This document shows, one piece after another, positions 29,340 to 39,070 of a stretch of DNA of 64,000 bases. This DNA comes from Rhizobium sp. LC145 (GTDB lineage Bacteria; Pseudomonadota; Alphaproteobacteria; Rhizobiales; Rhizobiaceae), in contig NZ_LBHV01000003.1 of NCBI RefSeq assembly GCF_001005825.1, positions 124,001 through 188,000 of the forward strand, written 5' to 3'. The notes under the pieces were generated by a model that worked only from the letters and a program-made list of their open reading frames with translations, had not been told where the DNA came from and did no database searches. The position numbers and the translations under genes were made by a program. Position 1 is the first letter of the stretch; each line of letters starts with the position of its first letter.

Positions 29340-30365
29340 ATGTCTCATGGTAGCGAGCCCATGACAGCGAAGAAGAAGCCCAAGGTCTATATCACCCGCA
29401 AGCTGCCGGACGCGGTGGAAACCCGCATGCGCGAGCTTTTCGATGCCGAGCTCAATATCGACGACCGGCTGCGCACTCGCGAGGAACTGGCGGCGGCGAT
29501 GGGAGCTGCCGACGTTCTGGTGCCGACCGTGACGGATCGCATCGACGAGAAGCTGATCGAGACGGCCGGCCCGCAACTCAAGCTGATCGCGAGCTTCTCC
29601 AACGGCATCGACCATATCGACGTGGATGCCGCCGCCAGGAAGGGGATAACCGTCACCAACACGCCGAACGTGCTGACCGAAGACACGGCCGACATGACAA
29701 TGGCGCTCGTCCTGGCCGTCTCGCGCCGTCTTACCGAGGGTGCCCGCATATTGACGGATCATCCGGGCGAGTGGGCCGGGTGGAGCCCGACCTGGATGCT
29801 GGGGCGGCGGATTTGGGGCAAGCGGATAGGGATCGTCGGCATGGGCCGGATCGGCACCGCCGTTGCCCGCCGCGCCAAGGCCTTCGGCCTTTCGATCCAT
29901 TATCACAACCGCAAGCGCGTCAATCCGGCGACGGAGGAGGAGCTGGAGGCGACCTATTGGGACAGCCTCGACCAGATGCTTGCCCGCGTCGATGTCGTTT
30001 CGGTGAACTGCCCTTCGACGCCGGCGACCTTCCACCTTCTGTCGGCGCGCCGGCTGGCGCTGATGCAACCGACCTCGATCATCGTCAATACGGCGCGTGG
30101 CGACATTATCGACGAAGCCGCGATGATCCAGCTCCTTCGCGACGGCAAGATCGCCGGCGCGGGGCTCGATGTCTATCAGAATGAGCCGGCGGTGAACCCG
30201 AAATTGGTGAAGCTCGCAAACGAGGGGCGCGTGGTCCTTCTGCCGCACATGGGCTCGGCGACGATCGAAGGTCGCATCGACATGGGCGACAAGGTCATCA
30301 TCAACATCCGCACCTTCTTCGACGGCCACCGCCCGCCGAACAGGGTACTGCCCGGCCGCAACTGA
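29340..30365 (+). CDS. D-isomer-specific 2-hydroxyacid dehydrogenase (glyoxylate reductase-like)
   Basis: This encodes 341 residues. The catalytic domain halves flank a NAD-binding domain with GIVGMGRIGTAVARRAKAFG. The substrate Arg is probably in VNTARGDIIDE, and the catalytic His in LLPHMGSATIEGR. Sequence is closest in feel to glyoxylate/hydroxypyruvate reductases of rhizobia, reducing glyoxylate to glycolate with NAD(P)H. AAGGA is 12 bases before ATG 29340; an ATG seven codons later is possible but lacks a site. Confidence 0.87.
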   Translation: MSHGSEPMTAKKKPKVYITRKLPDAVETRMRELFDAELNIDDRLRTREELAAAMGAADVLVPTVTDRIDEKLIETAGPQLKLIASFSNGIDHIDVDAAARKGITVTNTPNVLTEDTADMTMALVLAVSRRLTEGARILTDHPGEWAGWSPTWMLGRRIWGKRIGIVGMGRIGTAVARRAKAFGLSIHYHNRKRVNPATEEELEATYWDSLDQMLARVDVVSVNCPSTPATFHLLSARRLALMQPTSIIVNTARGDIIDEAAMIQLLRDGKIAGAGLDVYQNEPAVNPKLVKLANEGRVVLLPHMGSATIEGRIDMGDKVIINIRTFFDGHRPPNRVLPGRN

Positions 30366-30367
30366 GG

Positions 30368-30841
30368 TCATGTTATCCGCTTCTGCATCTCGATCGAGGT
30401 GACGCGGGCAAAGCCCGGATGTGAGTTCTCCGCCGTCTTCGTGAACCCCCATTTTACGAAGGTCGCATGGTTGCCGGCAAGCTCGATGCGGGTTTCGAGC
30501 CTGAGCGCCGGCAGACCATTCTCCCGGGCGGTATTCTCCGCAATCTCCAGCAGCCGGCGGCCGATACCCTTGCCCTGATGGGTGGGCGCAATGGCGAGCT
30601 TGCCGAGGTAGAGACAGCGGGGTTCCGGTTTCATGAAGATGCAGCCGACGAGCCGGCCGTCCTCGATCGCCGCAAACGCGATCTCGTCACGAGCCTTCCG
30701 CGCCAGCGACGCGGGCGTCAGCCGATGGGCCGAGGAGAGAGGGTCGATAACGCCGTCCATATAGGCGAAGGAGGACAGGATGAGGGCGAGCAGTTCATCC
30801 CAGCGGCCGAAATCCTCGCCTATTCCAGTGATATCGATCAT
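30368..30841 (-). CDS. GNAT family N-acetyltransferase
   Basis: This encodes 157 residues of a GNAT fold. Motif A is LAIAPTHQGKGIGRRLLEIA with the Gln/Arg-x-x-Gly-x-Gly pattern, and the C-terminal part has FVKWGFTKTAENSHPGF. The substrate is unknown. Its ATG overlaps the stop of the MoeB-like gene by four bases (ATGA), so it is translated after it; a shared role is not evident. It converges on the hydroxyacid dehydrogenase gene with two bases between stops. Confidence 0.85.
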   Translation of the reverse strand: MIDITGIGEDFGRWDELLALILSSFAYMDGVIDPLSSAHRLTPASLARKARDEIAFAAIEDGRLVGCIFMKPEPRCLYLGKLAIAPTHQGKGIGRRLLEIAENTARENGLPALRLETRIELAGNHATFVKWGFTKTAENSHPGFARVTSIEMQKRIT

Positions 30842-31623
30842 TCGGCGGCCGCAGTTCCGGCGCGGCGCTTGTAGCGGATGGTGTCGAAACGGGCGGAGAG
30901 CCCGTCATAGAGCATCAGCCGGCCGACGAGGGGTTCGCCGATGCCGGTGATGACCTTAAGTGTCTCCATTGCCATCAGCGTCCCGATGACGCCGGTCAGC
31001 GCGCCGAGAATGCCGGCTTCGGCGCAGGAGGGGATGAGGCCCTCGGGCGGCCGCTCGGGAAATAGATCGCGGTAGGAAGGATTGGGATTTCCGTCCGGTC
31101 CGGCCTCGTAAGGCTTCAGCACCGTGACCGATCCGTCGAAGCGCCCGACGGCGCCGGTGACCAGCGGAACCTTCGCGATCTCCGCCGCATCGGCCGCCGC
31201 ATAGCGGGTATCGAAATTGTCCGAGCCGTCGACCACGAGATCGAAAAGCGAAAGATGCCGGTCCGCCCATTCGAGAGAGAAGCGCTCTTCGAAGTTCAGG
31301 GTCCGGACGAGCGGGTTGAGCTTTTCGATCGAGCGGCGCGCGCTTTCGGTCTTCAAATCTCCGATCGTTCCCGAATCGTGGATCACCTGCCGCTGCAGGT
31401 TCGAAAGGGAAACCCGGTCGTCGTCGATGATGCCGATCGTGCCGACGCCGGCGGCTGCCAGGTAATAGAGCACCGGAGCGCCGAGCCCGCCGGCGCCGAT
31501 CACCAGCACGCGGGCGTTCTTGAGCTTCTGCTGTCCCGTCCCGCCGACCTCCGGCAGGAGGATATGGCGGCGATAGCGTTCGATCTCTTCGGGTGTCAGG
31601 TGTTCTTCCATGCCTGCCATCAT
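30838..31623 (-). CDS. MoeB/ThiF-type E1-like adenylyltransferase
   Basis: This encodes 261 residues. The ATP-binding Rossmann motif GAGGLGAPVLYYLAAAGVG and the DDDRVSLSNLQRQV segment identify an E1-like enzyme that adenylates the C-terminus of MoaD or ThiS. CAEAGILGALTGVIGTLMAMETLK matches the MoeB region. The CxxC pairs that bind zinc in E. coli MoeB are absent (SYRD replaces CxxC), and there is no rhodanese domain. The product is molybdopterin or thiamine sulfur carrier activation; which one cannot be decided. Starts at 31623/31620 or 31611 are all possible. It lies 25 bases after recF. Confidence 0.85.
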   Translation of the reverse strand: MMAGMEEHLTPEEIERYRRHILLPEVGGTGQQKLKNARVLVIGAGGLGAPVLYYLAAAGVGTIGIIDDDRVSLSNLQRQVIHDSGTIGDLKTESARRSIEKLNPLVRTLNFEERFSLEWADRHLSLFDLVVDGSDNFDTRYAAADAAEIAKVPLVTGAVGRFDGSVTVLKPYEAGPDGNPNPSYRDLFPERPPEGLIPSCAEAGILGALTGVIGTLMAMETLKVITGIGEPLVGRLMLYDGLSARFDTIRYKRRAGTAAAE

Positions 31624-31648
31624 ATCACCGCCGGGTGGGACGTGTAAC

Positions 31649-32773
31649 TCAGGATGTGACGGCCCCATGCGAGACCGTGAAGAATTGCGCGCGATCCGCA
31701 AGCGCGGCGAACATGGCCTTGTCCGTGCCGGTCATGAAGGATTGGCCCCCGAGGTCGTGAACCAGATCGAAAAGCGCTGCCCGCCGCCCTTCGTCGAGAT
31801 GCGCGGCGATCTCGTCAAGCAGCAGGACCGGTGCAAAGCCGGTCATGTTGGCTGTAAGCCGGGCATGCGCCAGGACGAGGCCGATCAGCAGCGCCTTCTG
31901 CTCGCCCGTCGAGCAACGCTCGGCCTCCATGTCCTTTTCGCGGTGACGCACCAGAAGGTCCGAGCGGTGCGGTCCTTCGAGCGTGCGGCCCGCGGCGGCA
32001 TCCCGGTAGCGGTTCTCGCGCAACATGGAAAGATAGTCGTCCTCGAGCTCGGCGGCGGGCTTATCGCCGGCCCCATCCATGAAGCCCTGAAGAGAAAGGA
32101 CGGGGGAGGGGAAAGGCGTCTCGCCGGAGGCTGCGGAGAGCGTCCTGAGCAGCCCGAGCATCTCGTTGCGGGCAGCGGCCATGGCAATGCCGAGCCCCGC
32201 CATCTGCGCTTCGATGGCGGAAAGCCAGGCAGGATCGAACCGGCCTTCCGAAAGCAGCCGGTTGCGGCTGCGCATGGTTCGCTCGAAATCGGCAGCGCGC
32301 CGCCCATGGGCGGGATCGAGCGAGAGCACCAGCCGGTCGAGAAAGCGCCGCCGGTCGGAGGAGGGGCCCGTGAACAGCCCATCCATCGCCGGCGTCAGCC
32401 AGAGCACGCTCAGGTGGTCGGAAAGCTCCTCGGTGGATTTCGCCGGCGTGCCGTTGACGCGGAGCTTGCGGGTAACGGCCTCGCCTTCGCCGGCTTCGAT
32501 ACCCGTGCCGATCGACACCTCGCCTTCCATGCCCTCGACATCGGCGAAGATGGAAAAGCCGCCGGCGGCGCCGACACGCGTGACATCGGCAAGAACGGCG
32601 CGGCGCAAGCCCCGGCCGGGCGACAGGAAGGAAACGGCCTCGAGCAGGTTGGTCTTGCCCGCGCCGTTCTCGCCGGTCAGCACCACATGCCGCCCGTCGA
32701 GCGCGAGCGCGGCTTCCGCGTAGTTGCGGAAGTCGGTGAGCTTGAGCCGGGAAAGGGAAACCTTCTGCGCCAT
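31649..32773 (-). CDS. recF: DNA replication and repair protein RecF
   Basis: This encodes 374 residues, normal for RecF. Walker A is GENGAGKTNLLEAVSFLSPG, the ABC-type signature is CSTGEQKALLIGLVLAHA, and Walker B is PVLLLDEIAAHLD. RecF binds gapped DNA and helps RecR and RecO load RecA; recR is in the same window. The ATG at 32773 begins MAQKVSLSRLKLTDFRNY, the usual RecF N-terminus; an upstream extension of 18 codons is not conserved in type. Confidence 0.96.
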   Translation of the reverse strand: MAQKVSLSRLKLTDFRNYAEAALALDGRHVVLTGENGAGKTNLLEAVSFLSPGRGLRRAVLADVTRVGAAGGFSIFADVEGMEGEVSIGTGIEAGEGEAVTRKLRVNGTPAKSTEELSDHLSVLWLTPAMDGLFTGPSSDRRRFLDRLVLSLDPAHGRRAADFERTMRSRNRLLSEGRFDPAWLSAIEAQMAGLGIAMAAARNEMLGLLRTLSAASGETPFPSPVLSLQGFMDGAGDKPAAELEDDYLSMLRENRYRDAAAGRTLEGPHRSDLLVRHREKDMEAERCSTGEQKALLIGLVLAHARLTANMTGFAPVLLLDEIAAHLDEGRRAALFDLVHDLGGQSFMTGTDKAMFAALADRAQFFTVSHGAVTS

Positions 32774-32918
32774 GGGAATCGCGTTCTTCGTTGAACAGGA
32801 GCTAAGGGTTATAGGCGAGGAAGGCAAGGCTGGGTGTTTATTCGGGGTGGCCCGCTCGCATGTGATTACGCCTTATCCGGGGCCTCCGGACGGGGTGAGG
32901 GCTGCGACCTCGCGTGGA

Positions 32919-33020
32919 GCCCCTCCCCCTTGTGGGGAGGGGTTGGGGAGGGGATCTTTTGCTGGTCTCAAAGACCCCTCCCGCCTGCCGGCCACCCTCC
33001 CCACAAGGGGGAGGGTTAGA
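32919..33020. repeat. Palindromic intergenic repeat (CCCTCCCC...GGGGAGGG type)
   Basis: CCCCTCCCCCTTGTGGGGAG at the left and CTCCCCACAAGGGGGAGGG at the right are inverted copies of one another, enclosing about 60 bases that are also partly complementary (GGGGATCTTTTGCTGG against AAAGACCCCTCC). This kind of GC-rich palindrome is widespread between genes of rhizobia. The 300 bases between recF and the next gene hold nothing else I can identify. Confidence 0.75.
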
Positions 33021-33086
33021 CATGCCGCGCTGCCTCATACTCCATGCAAAATAGCGCACACCGCGTTTCTACCCCACCACCTATCA

Positions 33087-33476
33087 TCACTCCGCATCCA
33101 TCCTTCGCCTGCCATCATATTTGGGCTCGTCGTCCTCCTTCCTGCCACCAAGCTGCCTCATGCCCGCCAGCACCTCCGGCTGGCGTGCCCCGCGAGGGCC
33201 GACACAGGGCGGAAAGCTATTATGGTAACTCGGCTCGGCTCGATATTGCGCCTCGGTGAGAAAGCCCTTGCAGGCTTTGGCCCGGCGGCAGGATGAAAGG
33301 TTGCAGGTTTTCCAGAAGCCGAGATAGGTCGTGACATATTGGGTGAATTTCTGGCGTTCGCGGGATTTCTGACGTTCGGATAGCGCGCTGAATTCACCCA
33401 AGGTCATCCATGGAAGATAGAGCTGCCTGTTCTCTTCTTCGATGATGCGGCGCCATTCCTCTTCGCTTTTCGGCAT
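33087..33476 (-). CDS. Hypothetical cysteine-containing protein
   Basis: This encodes 129 residues of unknown function. The first half is helical and charged (SEEEWRRIIEEENRQLY). The centre holds TCNLSSCRRAKACKGF with three cysteines spaced Cys-x4-Cys-x5-Cys, followed by a Pro/Gly-containing stretch (SFPPCVGPRGARQPEV). The C-terminus is basic and acidic low-complexity sequence. ATG at 33476 is well supported by AAAGGA at -8. I recall similar short proteins as hypothetical in Rhizobiaceae. No membrane segment or signal peptide is present. Confidence 0.65.
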   Translation of the reverse strand: MPKSEEEWRRIIEEENRQLYLPWMTLGEFSALSERQKSRERQKFTQYVTTYLGFWKTCNLSSCRRAKACKGFLTEAQYRAEPSYHNSFPPCVGPRGARQPEVLAGMRQLGGRKEDDEPKYDGRRRMDAE

Positions 33477-33599
33477 CGTTCCTTTCTCCCTGATCTTCTT
33501 TCCGGCACGATATGGCGCGCGGTTTCGTTCACGCGGCCGGTTCCGGCTCCCGTGTTCGGTCCTGGTTTCCTTTCCCGGCGGACCGGCCTGCCTTTTTCT

Positions 33600-33960
33600 T
33601 CGGAGAGCCCACACGAATGCGGAACCTCGCAATTGTTTAGTTCAGTGGCTCCGCATTCGCGTGGCCTTCGGCGTTCTCTAGGGGCTTCCGGCCCCTACAG
33701 GTGAAAAGCCTCGCCTCGCTGCGCGGCCCTTTCAGGCCACTTGCACGGCTCAACCGAACCTGGCCTGGCGGCCAGGGGAAGGCTTGATAGGGAGGGTTTG
33801 CCTTTCGGCGCGTCTCCCATGGCTTTCACCCCCCTCACCTTTCCCGCACGTTACGGTTCCGATGAGGGCGCCGGCCCCCGCCTGCCCGCGAACGTCTCGC
33901 GAAACACTCCGGCGACGGAAGCGGGACGATTGTAGGCATGGTTGGAGAGGGCGGGGATGA
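33600..33960. other. Structured non-coding block of unknown identity
   Basis: No credible gene lies between 33477 and 34207. This part contains a long inverted repeat (33609-33623 with 33650-33664, 14 of 15 pairs, 26-base loop), then a hairpin AGGGGC/GCCCCT at about 33680-33696, GGCC-N6-GGCC near 33730, and CCTGGC/GCCAGG near 33762. It is rich in GC with several stable stems, like a structured RNA gene or a mobile-element remnant. It does not match tmRNA, RNase P or 6S cores that I know. Confidence 0.4.
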
Positions 33961-34062
33961 GAAAAGTGACAAGTGATTGATGCGATTAGGATGAGGTGGT
34001 GGTTTTATCCCCGCAAGACGTGTCGTTTGCGAGAAGGCGAAGCGCTCATAGGCCGATCCCCG

Positions 34063-34115
34063 GCTCATCCTCGGGCCGCCCTCGGGTTAAACCCGAGGGC
34101 GAGGCCCGAAGATGA
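34063..34115. repeat. Palindromic intergenic repeat
   Basis: CTCATCCTCGGG and the reverse complement-like CCCGAAGATGA enclose the inner perfect palindrome GCCCTCGGGTTTAACCCGAGGGC (with one base less at the centre). It is of the same general type as the elements at 461 and 35513. Confidence 0.75.
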
Positions 34116-34207
34116 CGAAAGAGAGCGGAGCAGGGGTGCCCAAAGTCACGGCACTTCGATAAAGAAGGTTTGGATGGAATTGGAAGCACCAGAGGAGCCT
34201 AGCCCAA

Positions 34208-34417
34208 TTGTCCGCTGACGACGAACGCATTACCCGTCTCGAAGAGACCGTCGCGCATCAGGCGAAGACGATCGAGGAACTTTCCGATCAGCTCGCCGAG
34301 CAATGGAAGGTGATCGAGCAGGTCCGCGCCAAGCTCGACCGGCTGACGGAGCGGTTCCTCTCGCTGGAGGAGGCTTCCCTGGAAGCCCCGCCGATTACCA
34401 AGCCGCCGCATTTCTGA
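34208..34417 (+). CDS. slyX: SlyX family protein
   Basis: This encodes 69 residues, the usual size. It is one long coiled-coil helix (ITRLEETVAHQAKTIEELSDQ and on to DRLTERF) followed by a short Pro-containing tail ending PITKPPHF, typical of SlyX. Function of the family is unknown. The start is TTG with AGGAG ten bases upstream. It converges with the TetR gene, seven bases between stops. Confidence 0.85.
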   Translation: MSADDERITRLEETVAHQAKTIEELSDQLAEQWKVIEQVRAKLDRLTERFLSLEEASLEAPPITKPPHF

Positions 34418-34424
34418 TACGCCT

Positions 34425-35018
34425 TCAGGCGCGGATACCCTCGGTCAATTGGCGGGCGAAGAGGCGCAGGTCCTCCGGGTCCGGATCGAGCCGGTTGGTG
34501 AGCAGCCGGTTCCAGGCAAGGCTCGAAACCATTTCCGCCAGAAGCTCGGGATCGGCCCACCCCGCCACCTCCTTCCGCGCCTGGGCGCGGCGGAAAATCT
34601 CGCCGATATATTTGCGCCGGCCGGCCGCATAGGCTGCAAGCGCTTCCGCAGCAGCAGCGTCCGACTGTGCCTCGGCGATAACCGAGCGGAAGATCGCGCC
34701 GCTTCCGGTCTGCCGCCAGTGCTGAAAAAGAGCGGTCAGGAAGAGGAATATATCTTCCGCGACGTTACCCGTATCGGATATCGGCACCGTCTTCTGGCGA
34801 TGATAGACATCCAGCAGGAGGACCGCTTTCGAAGGCCACCAGCGATAGATGGTGGGCTTGCCGGCCTTGGCGCGCTTGGCGACGGCCTCGATCGAGAAGG
34901 CGCTGAGCCCGCTTTCGACCAGGATCTCCTCGGCAGCCTTGAGAATGGCTTCCTCGCTGGCGGGATTGCGTTGTGCGCCGATCGAGGTGCGGCGCCCGAT
35001 CGCTTCCTTCACAGCCAT
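34425..35018 (-). CDS. TetR family transcriptional regulator
   Basis: This encodes 197 residues. The N-terminal helix-turn-helix (about residues 20-65) includes ILKAAEEILVESGLSAFSIEAVAKRAKAGKPTIYRWWPSK (given here as positions 25-64 in outline: AKAGKPTIYRWW is the recognition region). A helical ligand-binding domain of the TetR_C type follows. It is divergent from a small membrane protein gene, and two identical 15-bp palindromes lie in the shared gap, so it is very likely an autorepressor that also controls that gene. The inducer is unknown. ATG at 35018 has AAAGGA upstream. Confidence 0.9.
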   Translation of the reverse strand: MAVKEAIGRRTSIGAQRNPASEEAILKAAEEILVESGLSAFSIEAVAKRAKAGKPTIYRWWPSKAVLLLDVYHRQKTVPISDTGNVAEDIFLFLTALFQHWRQTGSGAIFRSVIAEAQSDAAAAEALAAYAAGRRKYIGEIFRRAQARKEVAGWADPELLAEMVSSLAWNRLLTNRLDPDPEDLRLFARQLTEGIRA

Positions 35019-35064
35019 GTCGTTGGTCCTTTCGCTCCTTCCGCCGTCATACCGTATTTTTCCC

Positions 35065-35109
35065 TTGAACGAAACGTTGCGTTTCATTATATACGAAACG
35101 TATCGTTTC
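35065..35109 (+). promoter_or_regulatory. Promoter with two TetR operators
   Basis: TTGAAC (35065-35070) and TATATA (35088-35093) are 17 bases apart, a near-consensus sigma-70 promoter reading towards the small membrane protein gene. Palindrome 1, GAAACGTTGCGTTTC, fills the spacer (35071-35085). Palindrome 2, GAAACGTATCGTTTC, covers the transcription start area (35095-35109). Their centres are 24 bases apart. Binding at either site would block RNA polymerase. Confidence 0.85.
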
Positions 35110-35122
35110 AATGGAGAGAGAA

Positions 35123-35389
35123 ATGACCACCATCACTCCACAAGCCGCTCCAGTTGCTGCAGCAACTCGCTCCGCTCCGTCGAAGTTTCGACTGGCTTCT
35201 CTCTTGATCGTCGCCGTCTATCCGCTGATCACCGCGCTGCTCTACGTCGTCATGCCTCTGACGGAGGGCTGGGCGCTCTGGCAGAGAACGCTTGTCATCG
35301 CGCCGCTGATGGTCTCTGCCATCGTCTTCGGCATCTCGCCGGTCATCCAGAAGCATTTCGGCTGGTTCGTGGCGCCGAAGCCGCGGTAG
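35123..35389 (+). CDS. Small membrane protein under TetR control
   Basis: This encodes 88 residues: a Thr/Ala/Pro-rich N-terminus of about 20, then two membrane segments (about 22-44, LASLLIVAVYPLITALLYVV, and about 52-75, TLVIAPLMVSAIVFGISPVI). The family is not known to me. ATG at 35123 has GGAGAG at good spacing; the ATG at 35111 abuts the second operator and has no site. It is the only obvious target of the divergent TetR regulator. It could be a small component of drug or stress response, but nothing in the sequence proves that. Confidence 0.7.
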   Translation: MTTITPQAAPVAAATRSAPSKFRLASLLIVAVYPLITALLYVVMPLTEGWALWQRTLVIAPLMVSAIVFGISPVIQKHFGWFVAPKPR

Positions 35390-35512
35390 GCGCGTTGAAG
35401 AGCGCGCACCGGCATCTACGAGCCGCATAAGGTGATGGACGATCCGCGAAGCGGCAGCCGCGATAGGTTCTGAAGGGGTTGGGAAAAACGCCGTCGCAAG
35501 ATTCGCTGTTCG

Positions 35513-35611
35513 CGTCATCCTCGGGCTTGTCCCGAGGATCTAACCACGGTTCGGCGGGCTCGGGCTTGCTATTGGGCGGCTTAGATCCTCGGGACAAGCC
35601 CGAGGATGACG
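35513..35611. repeat. Palindromic intergenic repeat with 31-bp perfect arms
   Basis: Bases 35513-35543 and 35581-35611 are perfect reverse complements with a 37-base loop. Each arm is itself a hairpin (ATCCTCGGG against CCCGAGGAT). This is the commonest rhizobial intergenic palindrome type (RIME-like). It lies in the gap of about 340 bases between the small membrane protein gene and dnaJ, which has no gene. Confidence 0.88.
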
Positions 35612-35684
35612 GCGGCGCAAAGAGGGCCAGCGGCAAGCTCGACGCTTTACCGGCCCGTCGCTTTGGCTCCGGGCGTTCGCTGCT

Positions 35685-35709
35685 CAAAACGCTCCACCGG
35701 AGCGTTTTG
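35685..35709 (-). terminator. Hairpin after dnaJ
   Basis: CAAAACGCTCC and GGAGCGTTTTG pair around a 3-base loop (11-bp stem with four T residues in each direction), about 20 bases past the dnaJ stop. It may end transcripts from both sides. Confidence 0.65.
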
Positions 35710-35729
35710 CCGGCTGACGCCGTCGCAGC

Positions 35730-36860
35730 TCACCCCTCGAAGAATTCCTTCATCCGGGCAAAGAAGCCGGTGGATTCGGGATTGTTCTCCTTCGACGAAA
35801 TCTGCTCGAATTCCTGCAGGAGTTCGCGCTGCCGCTTGGTGAGCTTCTGCGGCGTCTCGATCTGGATCTGGATGTAGAGATCGCCCGTCTGGCTGGAGCG
35901 GAGCACCGGCATGCCCTTGCCCTTGAGACGGAACTGCTTGCCGGCCTGCGTACCTTCCGGCACGGTGACTCGGGATTTCGTTCCGTCGAGGGTCGCCACG
36001 TCGAAGGTGCCGCCAAGTGCTGCCGTCGTCATGGAGATCGGCACGGTGCAATAGAGATCCGCGCCGTCGCGCTGGAAGAACTGGTGCGGTTTCACCGACA
36101 GGAAGATGTAGAGATCGCCAGCCGGGCCGCCGCGCGCGCCGGCTTCGCCTTCGCCCTGCAGGCGGATGCGGGTGCCGTCCTCGATGCCGGCCGGAATGTT
36201 GACCGAAAGCGAGCGCTCCTCGGCGATACGGCCCTGGCCGTGGCACTTCACGCAAGGATCGGGAATGATCTGGCCGCGGCCGTGACAGGTGGGGCAGGTG
36301 CGTTCCACCGAGAAGAAGCCCTGGCTGGCGCGAACCCGGCCGCTACCCTGACAGGTGCCGCAGGTCTTCGGTTGCGTGCCGGGCTTGGCGCCCGAGCCCG
36401 AACAGACGTCGCAGGTGATCGAGGTCGGAACCCGGATCTGCGCCGTCTTGCCGCTGAAGGCCTCTTCGAGCGTGATTTCCATATTGTAGCGAAGGTCGGC
36501 GCCGCGTTCCCGCCCGCCGGAAGAACGGCGTGCGCGCCCGCCGCCCATCATTTCGCCGAAGATGTCCTCGAAAATATCCGAGAAGCCGCCGGGCCCGAAA
36601 CCGCCGCCCATGCCGGCGCCGCCCATGCCGCCATGCTCGAAGGCGGCGTGGCCGTAACGGTCGTAGGCCGCGCGCTTCTGGGGATCCTTCAAGGTCTCGT
36701 AGGCCTCGTTGATCTCCTTGAACTTCTTCTCGGCCTCATGGTCGCCCGGGTTCTTGTCCGGGTGGTACTTCATCGCGAGCTTGCGGAAGGCGCTTTTCAG
36801 CTCCTTCTCGTCAGCCGACCTGCCGACACCAAGAGTTTCGTAAAAATCTGCTTTTGCCAT
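35730..36860 (-). CDS. dnaJ: Chaperone protein DnaJ
   Basis: This encodes 376 residues. The J domain (about 1-70) has the HPD motif in [10 protein letters not shown] Gly/Phe-rich region (about 75-105) follows, then four zinc-binding CxxCxGxG repeats ([32 protein letters not shown]) and the C-terminal substrate-binding domains. DnaJ stimulates the ATPase of DnaK and delivers unfolded clients. It lies 92 bases after dnaK on the same strand. Confidence 0.97.
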   Translation of the reverse strand: MAKADFYETLGVGRSADEKELKSAFRKLAMKYHPDKNPGDHEAEKKFKEINEAYETLKDPQKRAAYDRYGHAAFEHGGMGGAGMGGGFGPGGFSDIFEDIFGEMMGGGRARRSSGGRERGADLRYNMEITLEEAFSGKTAQIRVPTSITCDVCSGSGAKPGTQPKTCGTCQGSGRVRASQGFFSVERTCPTCHGRGQIIPDPCVKCHGQGRIAEERSLSVNIPAGIEDGTRIRLQGEGEAGARGGPAGDLYIFLSVKPHQFFQRDGADLYCTVPISMTTAALGGTFDVATLDGTKSRVTVPEGTQAGKQFRLKGKGMPVLRSSQTGDLYIQIQIETPQKLTKRQRELLQEFEQISSKENNPESTGFFARMKEFFEG

Positions 36861-36884
36861 GGAGGTAACGGCTCCGGAAAGGAT

Positions 36885-36908
36885 TCCGGCTGCACGATGG
36901 CAGCCGGA
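36885..36908 (-). other. Intergenic hairpin between dnaK and dnaJ
   Basis: TCCGGCTGC and GCAGCCGGA pair around a 6-base loop. There is no T-run, so it is more likely an mRNA processing or stability element that lowers dnaJ relative to dnaK than a full terminator. Confidence 0.5.
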
Positions 36909-36952
36909 TTTCTAAGTCGACGATCGAAGGTCCGCCAAGAGGGCGGCTTTCG

Positions 36953-38863
<1,911 letters not shown>

Positions 38864-38975
38864 TTCTTCTCTCTCCTTTAAGCGAACCGTCGGAACCCCG
38901 ATAGGCATTCCGCTGACAGTCCCTCGACTGGGATGGTCTTCTTAGGATTTCGCAGCATCGGCTGCGGTCATGCGG

Positions 38976-39007
38976 CGTATATAAGGACGGGATTTTCCGA
39001 CTGCAAG
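38976..39007 (-). promoter_or_regulatory. RpoH (sigma-32) heat-shock promoter of dnaK
   Basis: On the minus strand CTTG (39007-39004), 18 bases, then CTTATATACG (38985-38976). This fits the alphaproteobacterial RpoH consensus CTTG-N17/18-CYTATNTNNG at every position. The leader to dnaK is about 105 bases. Confidence 0.88.
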
Positions 39008-39070
39008 GCAGGAAATCGCCCGTAGCCTAGCAAAAATAACGGTTTGCGGAACTCCTCGAAGGCGGCGTTT

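Noticed and set aside
28605..30452. 615-codon frame including the SH3 protein
   Set aside because: Only the last 184 codons are a protein with signal peptide and SH3 domains. The upstream part is antisense to the hydroxyacid dehydrogenase.
33741..33935. Small frame in the structured block, and a possible group II intron domain V
   Set aside because: The frame has no ribosome-binding site. GCACGTTACGGTTCCGATGAGGG looked like the 3' half of domain V, but the matching 5' half with GAGCCGT and the GAAA loop is missing.
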